Made by a program: the position numbers and the translations under genes. A stretch of 6,774 bases of DNA from Claveliimonas sp964652805 (GTDB taxonomy: Bacteria > Bacillota > Clostridia > Lachnospirales > Lachnospiraceae), in contig CAZZBJ010000101.1 in assembly GCA_964652805.1 (NCBI GenBank), positions 1-6,774 on the forward strand. Direction: 5' to 3'. Under the pieces are notes generated by a model. It worked only from the letters and a program-made list of their open reading frames with translations. It was not told the DNA's origin and ran no database searches. Positions 1 through 5,380 of the stretch are shown piece after piece. Position 1 is the first letter of the stretch; every line of letters starts with the position of its first letter.

Positions 1-1149
1 GCTGATATACCGTTCTGACAGGGAGACAGCGGCCTCCAGTGCCTCCTTCTGAATGGACACGTGGTGATGCTCCTCATATTTCCCCTGCAATCCCTCCAGG
101 ATCTCCAGACATTCCTCACAGGTGGGCTCCTCCACTGTTACCGGCTGAAATCTCCGCTCAAGGGCCGCATCCTTCTCTATATATTTTCTGTACTCCACAA
201 TGGTGGTGGCGCCGATAAGCTGCAGCTCGCCTCTGGCCAGGGAGGGCTTCAGGATGTTGGATGCGTCCATGGCCCCCTCCGCGCCGCCGGCGCCGATGAT
301 CGTGTGGACCTCGTCCAGGAACAGGATCACGTTGCCCGCAGTCTTCACCTCCTGGATCAGCCGCTTCATCCTCTCCTCAAACTCGCCTCTGTACTTGGAG
401 CCGGCGATCATGCCCGCCAGATCTATGGTGACGATGCGCCGGTTCTTCATAGCCTCCGGCGCCACGCCCCTGGCGATCCGCTGGGCCAGTCCCTCCAGCA
501 CCGCGGTCTTTCCCACGCCCGGCTCGCCAACAAGGCAGGGGTTGTTCTTTGTCCGGCGGCTCAGGATCTGCATCAGCCTCTCGATCTCTTTCTCTCTGCC
601 GATAACCGGGTCCAGCCTGCCCTCCGCCGCCTGGACGGTCAGGTCTGTGCCGTACTGCTCCAGGACAGAATTCTTTCTCCTGCCATCCTCCTGGGTCTCC
701 TCCATATACTCTCTCGGATCCTCGCCAATGCTGACAAGGATGTCCTGGCACAGCTTCTGAAGATTGATGTTCAAAGTGAGCAGGATCCTTGCCGCCACAC
801 AGTCCACGTCCCGCAGGATGGCAAGGAGCATGTGCTCCGTACCTGTCTCCTCGGAGCCAAGCCGCAGGGCCTCCTCCTTTGACTCCTCCAGGATGTACTC
901 AAGCCGGGGGCTCATCTGGGGATTGTTCTTGACAGGCGCCCCTTCGCCGGGGGAGACAAGCTCGTCGATGATCCTGCGGATATTTTCCTCGCTCACTCCG
1001 TTTAAGGCCAGCACCTGTCCGGCCACCCCTGTGTAGACCTTCTTCAGACCCACAAGAAGATGCTCCGTCCCGATGTAGGGGTGTCGGAACTCTCTTGCAG
1101 CTGTCTTTGCAATTTTCAATACTTCCTTTGCCTGTTCGGTGTAGTTCAT
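1..1149 (-). CDS. clpC: ATP-dependent Clp protease ATP-binding subunit ClpC (partial, 3' end off window)
   Basis: AAA+ unfoldase that feeds substrates to the ClpP peptidase in the cytoplasm. The first 383 codons are visible and the frame is open to the left edge. The N-domain has two Clp_N repeats, each with a GTEH motif (about residues 5-55 and 78-135). NBD1 shows Walker A GEPGVGKT at 208-215, the pore loop KYRG at 252-255, Walker B FLDE ending at D279-E280, and the arginine pair R332-R333 in ALERRFQPV. The M-domain, NBD2 and the ClpP-binding loop lie outside the window, so the ClpC versus other Hsp100 call rests on the N-domain and NBD1. The start is ATG at 1147-1149; an in-frame TGA two codons upstream excludes any earlier start. 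The ribosome site is poor: nothing like GGAGG lies within 5-12 bases, and the nearest AAAGGAG is over 30 bases upstream. The gene lies 70 bases after a GntR-type regulator, probably in the same transcript. Confidence 0.94.
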   Translation of the reverse strand, partial: MNYTEQAKEVLKIAKTAAREFRHPYIGTEHLLVGLKKVYTGVAGQVLALNGVSEENIRRIIDELVSPGEGAPVKNNPQMSPRLEYILEESKEEALRLGSEETGTEHMLLAILRDVDCVAARILLTLNINLQKLCQDILVSIGEDPREYMEETQEDGRRKNSVLEQYGTDLTVQAAEGRLDPVIGREKEIERLMQILSRRTKNNPCLVGEPGVGKTAVLEGLAQRIARGVAPEAMKNRRIVTIDLAGMIAGSKYRGEFEERMKRLIQEVKTAGNVILFLDEVHTIIGAGGAEGAMDASNILKPSLARGELQLIGATTIVEYRKYIEKDAALERRFQPVTVEEPTCEECLEILEGLQGKYEEHHHVSIQKEALEAAVSLSERYIS

Positions 1150-1219
1150 ACTGTCTCAGGGAAAAAGTTTCTCTTCTTCCCGCTCCTTTCTCCATTTTCC
1201 GTCTCTGCCGGACCCTTCT

Positions 1220-1588
1220 CTAGGCGTATTCGCTGAAAATCTCATCCACCAGCTCGTGCACTTCCTCCCTGGAAATATCCCGGCACCTGCCCCGGGCCAG
1301 CACAATGCGCAGCTGCTGTTTCATCTCCTCCACAGCCTTGATCTTGTCGATGTCCAGGGCCACCACGGCCCCCTTGCGCCTGTCGAGCTGAATAAAGCCC
1401 TCCTGCCGCAGCAGACTGTAGGCCTTGTTCACGGTATGCATGTTGATCCCCACTGCCTGAGCCATCTGCCGCACCGAGGGGAGAGGATCCCCCTCCCGTA
1501 TCTCGGCGGTGGCGATCCCCATGATGATCTGGTTGCGCACCTGCATGTAAATCGCTTCGCCACTGTTAAAATCAATCTCTATCAGCAT
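1220..1588 (-). CDS. GntR-family transcriptional regulator, YtrA-like subfamily
   Basis: DNA-binding regulator of 122 residues. Residues about 10-76 form the GntR winged helix: the signature region includes EGDPLPSVRQMAQAVGINMH (32-51), then TVNKAYSLLRQEGFI and a basic wing (DRRKG). Only about 46 mostly helical residues follow. This is too short for the FadR, HutC or MocR effector domains, but matches the short YtrA-type dimerisation tail. The ATG start at 1586-1588 has an AGAAGG ribosome site 5 bases upstream. The next gene downstream is clpC, 70 bases away on the same strand, so the two are probably co-transcribed. YtrA-type regulators usually sit first in ABC-transporter operons and repress their own transcript; pairing with clpC suggests control of a protease chaperone. 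That role is inference, and the effector is unknown. Confidence 0.93.
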   Translation of the reverse strand: MLIEIDFNSGEAIYMQVRNQIIMGIATAEIREGDPLPSVRQMAQAVGINMHTVNKAYSLLRQEGFIQLDRRKGAVVALDIDKIKAVEEMKQQLRIVLARGRCRDISREEVHELVDEIFSEYA

Positions 1589-1620
1589 AGTATCCTTCTT
1601 CCCACCAAGAGTCCTTTTCC

Positions 1621-1665
1621 TTTGTTATATATACATTAGCACACATTGCACATATATCGCAAGAA
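1621..1665 (-). promoter_or_regulatory. Candidate promoter/operator region of the gntR-clpC unit
   Basis: This AT-rich stretch lies 32-77 bases upstream of the GntR start. On the minus strand it holds TATAAC (5 of 6 matches to a -10 box) within TATATATAAC, but no convincing -35 box at 16-18 bases. Two ATATAT arms flank a 20-base core containing TGTGC twice (TGTGCAATGTGTGC), giving a loose dyad of the size a GntR dimer could bind. No CtsR-type tandem GGTCAAA heptamers are visible. Location and composition support a regulatory region; the exact boxes are uncertain. Confidence 0.35.
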
Positions 1666-1690
1666 ATTATGAACAGATGTTTCCCAAAAT

Positions 1691-1746
1691 GAAGAGAGCG
1701 TCCCCTCTCCGATGTCCCGTTGGGGACCGGCAGGGATGCCCTCTTC
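1691..1746 (-). terminator. Hairpin terminator region downstream of ald
   Basis: The outer arms pair GAAGAG with CTCTTC, then, after one A/C mismatch, GCGTCCC with GGGATGC (one G-U pair), for about 13 pairs. Inside is a second hairpin, GTCCC-gttg-GGGAC. On the minus strand the outer stem is followed by ATTTTGGG, only a short U run. It starts 34 bases past the ald stop and lies before the gntR promoter region, the expected place for an ald terminator. The weak U tract leaves some doubt about intrinsic efficiency. Confidence 0.6.
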
Positions 1747-1754
1747 ATAAAAAG

Positions 1755-1770
1755 CTGTGAAATTTTACAG
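1755..1770 (-). repeat. Short palindrome with a following T run after ald
   Basis: CTGTGAAATTTTACAG on the plus strand is self-complementary except for one G-T pair. On the minus strand it sits 10 bases after the ald stop codon and is followed by CTTTTTAT. As RNA it could form only a weak AU-rich hairpin with a small loop, so it may assist the larger terminator at 1691-1746 or serve as a protein site. Its function is uncertain. Confidence 0.35.
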
Positions 1771-1780
1771 ACTTTGAAAC

Positions 1781-2902
1781 TTATTTGCAGATTGTCTTGA
1801 TATCTGTGTACTCGTAGCAGTCAAAGCTGTCCGCCACGTTCTTGCAGGTCAGTTTTCCATCGTATGTGTTGATGGCGGAGTAGATCACCTCGTTGTCCGC
1901 GCAGGCCTTCTCAAGTCCCTTGTTCGCGATCTGCAGTCCGTAGGAGAGAGTTGCATTGGTCAGGGCAATGGTGGATGTCCGCGGAACAGCACCCGGCATA
2001 TTGCCTACGCAGTAGTGTACAATGCCGTCCTCGATGAAAATAGGATCGTCGTGATAGGTAACCTTTGTGGTCTCGCCGCAGCCGCCCTGGTCAACGGCAA
2101 CGTCCACAAATACAGCGCCCGGCTTCATCTCCTTAAGGTATTTCTTCTTGAAGATCTTAGGAGCGGCCTTTCCGGGGATCAGGACAGCACCGATGACAAG
2201 GTCTGCTTCCTTTACTGCATTCTCAACATTTGTATCGTTGGATACAAGTGTCTGGATGCGTGCGCCGAAGATGTCATCCAGGTAGGCCAGTCTTGGAAGG
2301 CTGATGTCCATGATCGTCACGTTAGCGCCCATCCCAACAGCGATCTTGCAGGCGTTTGTTCCAACATTTCCGCCTCCCAGGATCACGACATTGGCCTTCG
2401 GTGTTCCGGGAACGCCTGCCAGGAGCACGCCCTCACCGCCGAATGTCTGCTCCAGATATTTTGCGCCTTCCTGGATGCTTAAGCGGCCTGCGATCTGGCT
2501 CATGGGAGCAAGAAGGGAAAGTCCGCCCTGCCTGGGATCATACAGTGTCTCGTAGGCAACGCCCTTTACCTTTGCGTTTAAGAGCGCGTCTGTCTGGGGT
2601 TTGTCTGCTGCCAGATGGAGATATGTATAAAGGATCAGTCCCTCGCGGAACAGGGGATACTCTTCCGGGAGAGGCTCTTTTACCTTCACCATCATCTCCA
2701 CGGTGTCCCACACCTCTTTTGCCGTGTCGATCATCTTTGCGCCTGCCGCCTCGTACTCTGCGTCCTGGAAACCGGAGCCCACGCCGGCGCCCTTCTCGAT
2801 ATACACATCATGGCCTGCTGTCACATAGCTCTTCACGTTGTCCGGTGTCATACCTACACGGAATTCATTGTTCTTGATTTCTTTTACGCATCCTACTTTC
2901 AA
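1781..2902 (-). CDS. ald: Alanine dehydrogenase
   Basis: Catalyses L-alanine + NAD+ + H2O to pyruvate + NH4+ + NADH, reversibly, in the cytoplasm. The 373 residues match the family's full length (about 370). The substrate-site residues of the family are present: R15, K75 in VKVKEP and H96 in YTYLH. The Rossmann domain has GGGNVG at 176-181, with D199 ending the second strand, which favours NAD over NADP. The nucleotide-site segment VDVAVDQGG (D267, D271) follows. The start is TTG at 2900-2902: MKVGCVKEIK fits the family N-terminus, no ATG lies nearby, and AGGAGG is 8 bases upstream. It is monocistronic: a terminator follows at 1691-1746 and a divergent RpiR-type regulator starts 326 bases away. 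Two palindromes in its leader suggest control by that regulator. The role may be alanine use as carbon and nitrogen source, or NADH/ammonia balancing. Confidence 0.97.
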   Translation of the reverse strand: MKVGCVKEIKNNEFRVGMTPDNVKSYVTAGHDVYIEKGAGVGSGFQDAEYEAAGAKMIDTAKEVWDTVEMMVKVKEPLPEEYPLFREGLILYTYLHLAADKPQTDALLNAKVKGVAYETLYDPRQGGLSLLAPMSQIAGRLSIQEGAKYLEQTFGGEGVLLAGVPGTPKANVVILGGGNVGTNACKIAVGMGANVTIMDISLPRLAYLDDIFGARIQTLVSNDTNVENAVKEADLVIGAVLIPGKAAPKIFKKKYLKEMKPGAVFVDVAVDQGGCGETTKVTYHDDPIFIEDGIVHYCVGNMPGAVPRTSTIALTNATLSYGLQIANKGLEKACADNEVIYSAINTYDGKLTCKNVADSFDCYEYTDIKTICK

Positions 2903-2910
2903 CTTTCTTA

Positions 2911-2916
2911 CCTCCT
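2911..2916 (-). promoter_or_regulatory. Ribosome binding site fixing the TTG start of ald
   Basis: The minus strand reads AGGAGG, then 8 bases, then TTG. This is a near-ideal Shine-Dalgarno site at a standard distance. It decides the start codon, because no ATG occurs at the family N-terminus. Confidence 0.88.
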
Positions 2917-2986
2917 GTCAAATTTTCGGCCTGTGGCCTTCTTTTGTCCCGGTCGTCCGCTGCTCTGCCGTCCGGTTGCCGCTTGA

Positions 2987-3002
2987 TGAAAAATATTTTT
3001 CA
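2987..3002. promoter_or_regulatory. Perfect 16-bp palindrome, probable RpiR-type operator 1
   Basis: TGAAAAATATTTTTCA is exactly self-complementary over 16 bp. RpiR-family proteins bind AT-rich palindromes with TGAAA/TTTCA-like arms, often next to their own gene, and the RpiR-type gene begins 227 bases away. It lies about 40-55 bases downstream of the predicted ald transcription start, in the ald leader. The palindrome is certain; its binding partner is inferred. Confidence 0.65.
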
Positions 3003-3016
3003 AATGGTTTTTCTGT

Positions 3017-3032
3017 TGAAGAATATTTTTCA
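3017..3032. promoter_or_regulatory. Near-perfect 16-bp palindrome, probable RpiR-type operator 2
   Basis: TGAAGAATATTTTTCA differs from the palindrome at 2987-3002 at one base only (G at 3021). The copies are exactly 30 bp apart, near three helical turns, so two bound dimers would lie on roughly the same face of the DNA. This copy falls about 10-25 bases downstream of the predicted ald transcription start, suitable for blocking initiation or elongation. Confidence 0.65.
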
Positions 3033-3047
3033 CTTGTTTCTAAAATA

Positions 3048-3076
3048 AGTTTACCATACTACTCTTAATTGTTCAA
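3048..3076 (-). promoter_or_regulatory. Candidate sigma-A promoter of ald
   Basis: On the minus strand TTGAAC (3071-3076, 4 of 6 to TTGACA) is followed by exactly 17 bases and TAAACT (3048-3053, 4 of 6 to TATAAT). A TG at the extended -10 position precedes it (TGGTAAACT). Transcription would start near 3041, directly before the two palindromes. It was found by eye and not tested against other candidates in this AT-rich DNA. Confidence 0.55.
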
Positions 3077-3142
3077 TAAAAGTTATTTTTTTCACAAAAC
3101 TTTTTATTTTTTAATTTTCTTTCATTTGTCTTTGCAATTGAC

Positions 3143-3171
3143 TTGAATATTTTCTCAATCCATGCTTAAAT
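3143..3171 (+). promoter_or_regulatory. Candidate promoter of the RpiR-type gene
   Basis: TTGAAT (3143-3148) and TTAAAT (3166-3171) are separated by 17 bases, each matching the consensus at 4 of 6 positions. They lie 58-86 bases upstream of the start codon. Overlapping alternatives exist, such as TTCTCA (3152-3157) with TTTAAT (3175-3180), so the exact promoter is uncertain. A partial dyad TTGA-N8-TCAA (3143-3158) overlaps the -35 box and could be a degenerate third operator. Confidence 0.38.
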
Positions 3172-3228
3172 TAATTTAATATGTAAAAAGCAAACAGATA
3201 CTTTATCGCAAAGCCCGGAGGGAACATT

Positions 3229-4086
3229 ATGAAAGAATTGAGGGAGCTTATCAGTAAGACCCCGCTCACAAAGACACAGAAGATCATTGCCAAATATATC
3301 CTGGACAACTCCGCCGACGCCTGCTTCATGACTTCCACAGAGATTGCGCTGAAGCTGGGAGTCAGCGAGTCCTCGGTCATCCGATTCAGCCGGTCGCTGG
3401 GGTATGAGGGCTTTATGGATTTCCAGAAAAATCTGCGGAAGGACTATCAGGACAAGGTGCTGCGCATCTCCAGCTCCATCACCATCCCGTACCAGAGGAT
3501 CGCCAAGAGGGCACAGCTCACCAGCATGTCAGACTACATCAACCATCATTTCAAAAACGCTGCCCAGAACCTGGAGAGTGCACTGACTTCCAACAATCCG
3601 GCCTCCTTCGAGGAGGCCGCCGACATCATCCTCACAAGCAGGCACAAGTACATCACCGCCTCCAGGGGCAATTCCTCCCTGGGGGACTATTTCCTTCTCT
3701 ATCTGAAGCACATGGTGCCCAATGTGGAAACCACCAGCTCCTCCGCCATCACCCCGGTGGATCACCTGTGCAACATAGCAAAGGACGACTGCCTGATCAT
3801 GTTCAGCTTTCCCCGATACTCCTCCGAGGACAAGATCTGCGCACAAATGGCAAGGGAAGCCGGCGCAAAGATCATCGTCGTGACAGACAAACCCAGCGCG
3901 CTCCTGGCGGAGTACGCCACCGTCCTCTTCACCGTCCCGGTGGACAGCAACACCTTCTTCAACTGCATGGTGGGCCCCCAGTTCATCGCAGAGGCCATTC
4001 TGGAGACGCTGAGCCATAAGGCAAAGGGGATTGAGAAGAGGCTCAAGAAAATTGACAGATATCTCGGCAAATTGGGAAATTATTGA
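3229..4086 (+). CDS. RpiR/MurR-family transcriptional regulator (HTH + SIS domain)
   Basis: This 285-residue protein has the family's usual length and order. An N-terminal RpiR helix-turn-helix domain spans about 1-77, with the HTH around 35-56 (STEIALKLGVSESSVIRFSR, then LGYEGFMDFQ, a typical family stretch). A linker leads to a SIS phosphosugar-binding domain at about 128-255. SIS landmarks are ITASRGNSSLGDYF (142-155) and DCLIMFSFPRYSSED (187-201), which sit where other members bind sugar phosphates. They lack a clean GxGxS or SxSGxT pattern, so the ligand may be unusual. The ATG start has GGAGGG 6 bases upstream. It is divergent from ald with two palindromes between, so control of ald is the simplest inference. 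A terminator begins 15 bases after the stop, so it is monocistronic. No phosphosugar enzyme is adjacent, so the effector cannot be named. Confidence 0.95.
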   Translation: MKELRELISKTPLTKTQKIIAKYILDNSADACFMTSTEIALKLGVSESSVIRFSRSLGYEGFMDFQKNLRKDYQDKVLRISSSITIPYQRIAKRAQLTSMSDYINHHFKNAAQNLESALTSNNPASFEEAADIILTSRHKYITASRGNSSLGDYFLLYLKHMVPNVETTSSSAITPVDHLCNIAKDDCLIMFSFPRYSSEDKICAQMAREAGAKIIVVTDKPSALLAEYATVLFTVPVDSNTFFNCMVGPQFIAEAILETLSHKAKGIEKRLKKIDRYLGKLGNY

Positions 4087-4101
4087 TCGGAAAAAGTCAA
4101 A

Positions 4102-4137
4102 AGGCTCTCCCTGGAGCTTTTCCTCCAGAGAGAGCCT
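4102..4137. terminator. Bidirectional intrinsic terminator between the RpiR-type gene and purD
   Basis: AGGCTCTC pairs with GAGAGCCT, then after one C/A mismatch CTGGAG pairs with CTCCAG around a 6-base loop (CTTTTC). The plus-strand side is followed by TCTTTCGCTTTTTT (4139-4152). The minus-strand side is followed by TTTTGACTTTTT. It lies 15 bases past the RpiR-type stop and 44 bases past the purD stop, so it serves both convergent transcripts. Confidence 0.88.
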
Positions 4138-4181
4138 ATCTTTCGCTTTTTTATCTGCTCTTTGTCAGGCCGCACCCTTCT

Positions 4182-5354
4182 CTATGCCTCGTCAATGGCC
4201 TTTCCGATGTCACGGCGCATGTACTTGTTGTCAAACTGCACCCACTCTGTGGCCGCGTAGGCGTTGGCCCTGGCCTCCTTCAGATCCTTTCCCTTGGCCG
4301 TGATGCCCAGCACCCGGCCGCCGTTTGTGACGATCTGACCGTCCTGAGCCAGCTTTGTCCCCGCATGGAAGCAGTAGTATCCCTCATGCTTTTTGAACTC
4401 ATCCAGTCCTGTGATGGGAAGTCCCTTCTCATAGGAGACAGGATATCCTTCCGATGCCAGCACCACGCAGACTGCCGCATTATCCTCAAACTGCAGATCG
4501 ATCTGATCCAGTGTGCCGTCAATGCAGGCTTCCACCACGTCGATGATATCGTTCTTCATCCGGGGCAGTACTACCTGGGCCTCCGGGTCTCCGAAGCGGG
4601 CATTGTACTCCAGCACCTTGGGGCCGTCCTCTGTCAGCATCAGCCCGAAGAAGATCACACCCTTGAAGGGGCGTCCCTCCGCCTTCATAGCGTCCACGGT
4701 GGGCTGGAAAATGTGCTTCTGACAGTACTCGTCTATCTCCTTTGTGTAAAAGGGGCTGGGTGAAAATGTTCCCATGCCGCCTGTGTTGAGCCCTGTGTCT
4801 CCGTCCCCGGCCCGCTTGTGGTCCTGGGCGCTTGTCATGGTCTTTACGATATTCCCGTCCACAAANNNNNNNNNNAGGGTATTGCAGATGAGAACGCCCT
4901 TGCCCAGAGCCAGGCCGTCCGCCTTGAGGACGATGGGGAATTTCGCCTCCGTCCGCAGATACTGGAGAGCGTTCTCCGGGTCGTCAAAATTCTCATAGGC
5001 CGCTGTAGGGATATGGTATTTTTTCATCAAATCCTTGGAAAATGCCTTGGAGCCCTCCAGGACAGCCGCGTTTTTCCTGGGGCCAAAGGCGCGGATACCC
5101 GCCGCCTCCAGCTCGTCCACCAGCCCTCCCACAAGGGGATCGTCCATGCCCACAATGACAAGGTCAATGGCCTTCTCCTTCGCAAAGGCCACGATCCTGT
5201 CAAACTCCATGGCGCCGATGGGTTCGCACTGGGCATACTCGGCAATGCCCGCATTTCCCGGTGTACAGTATATCTTCTCCGCCTTGGGGCTCCTGGCCAC
5301 GCAGTACGCAATGGTGTGCTCTCTCCCGCCGCTTCCTACAATCAATACATTCAT
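4182..5354 (-). CDS. purD: Phosphoribosylamine-glycine ligase (GAR synthetase), with internal assembly gap
   Basis: Joins 5-phosphoribosylamine, glycine and ATP to give GAR, the second step of de novo purine synthesis. The N-terminal domain has GSGGREH at 7-13 and TPGNAG at 31-36. It carries VGMDDPLVGG where GPEAPLV is common. LEGSKAFSKD (99-108) and LKADGLALGKGV (143-154) belong to the ATP-grasp fold. After the gap come TSAQDHKRAGDGDTG, NTGGMG and YNARFGDPEAQ (250-260), the metal and nucleotide site. FHAGTK and NGGRVL mark the C-terminal domain. As written it has 390 codons against about 420-430 for the family; ten N's at 4866-4875 fall inside the ATP-grasp domain, and the shortfall is there. 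The frame is the same on both sides. The ATG has AGGAGG 7 bases upstream. It follows purN by 26 bases and is the last gene of the operon before a terminator. Confidence 0.97.
   Translation of the reverse strand: MNVLIVGSGGREHTIAYCVARSPKAEKIYCTPGNAGIAEYAQCEPIGAMEFDRIVAFAKEKAIDLVIVGMDDPLVGGLVDELEAAGIRAFGPRKNAAVLEGSKAFSKDLMKKYHIPTAAYENFDDPENALQYLRTEAKFPIVLKADGLALGKGVLICNTXXXXFVDGNIVKTMTSAQDHKRAGDGDTGLNTGGMGTFSPSPFYTKEIDEYCQKHIFQPTVDAMKAEGRPFKGVIFFGLMLTEDGPKVLEYNARFGDPEAQVVLPRMKNDIIDVVEACIDGTLDQIDLQFEDNAAVCVVLASEGYPVSYEKGLPITGLDEFKKHEGYYCFHAGTKLAQDGQIVTNGGRVLGITAKGKDLKEARANAYAATEWVQFDNKYMRRDIGKAIDEA
4866..4875. other. Assembly gap (10 N) inside purD
   Basis: Ten N's lie between the codons for ICNT and FVDG in purD. 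In complete family members such as the E. coli protein about 40 residues occupy this interval; here about 5 fit. Roughly 105 bases are therefore unaccounted for beyond the N's, and the run is a placeholder rather than a measured length. The missing piece includes the FGDAG...VIEEF segment of the ATP-grasp fold. Confidence 0.95.
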
Positions 5355-5380
5355 TCGTCTTCCTCCTGTCTGTCCGGCCC

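Larger units (their letters stand above)
2903..3228. other. Divergent intergenic region between ald and the RpiR-type regulator
   Basis: These 326 bases contain no gene. The left part (about 2903-2986) is GC-rich and would be the distal ald leader. It includes the small hairpin sequence GGCC-TGT-GGCC at 2928-2938, close to the ald ribosome site, and two CGTCCG copies (2954-2959 and 2969-2974). The right part (about 2987-3210) is strongly AT-rich and holds the two palindromes and the divergent promoters annotated separately. If the ald promoter at 3048-3076 is right, the ald mRNA has a leader of roughly 138 bases. I recognise no known riboswitch in it. Confidence 0.8.

Noticed and set aside
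61..882. Long plus-strand open frames (273 and 186 residues) opposite clpC
   Set aside because: They are antisense to a clear AAA+ coding region with intact Walker motifs. Long antisense frames are expected in GC-rich genes of this codon usage.
899..1195. 98-residue minus-strand open frame beginning at ATG 1195 behind a purine-rich stretch
   Set aside because: It overlaps the clpC N-terminus out of frame, and its arginine-rich, low-complexity translation matches no family. The clpC frame explains the conserved GTEH motifs, so this is a shadow frame.
1589..1690. CtsR operator upstream of the gntR-clpC unit
   Set aside because: I looked for tandem GGTCAAA-like heptamers with 3-base spacing on both strands and found none.
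2015..2986. Several plus-strand open frames of 70-170 residues opposite ald
   Set aside because: The minus-strand ald frame is complete with all family residues; the antisense products show no recognisable domain.
2903..3041. Glycine or other amino-acid riboswitch in the ald leader
   Set aside because: No recognisable conserved core of a known riboswitch class is visible, and the leader is largely taken up by the palindromes and simple GC-rich sequence.
3061..3130. CRISPR or tandem-repeat array in the T-rich intergenic DNA
   Set aside because: The similarity comes from short T runs; there is no repeat unit with regular spacers beyond the two palindromes.
4182..5354. A natural internal deletion or pseudogene in purD
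   Set aside because: The missing segment coincides exactly with ten N's and both flanks remain in frame with all other motifs, so an assembly gap is the better explanation.
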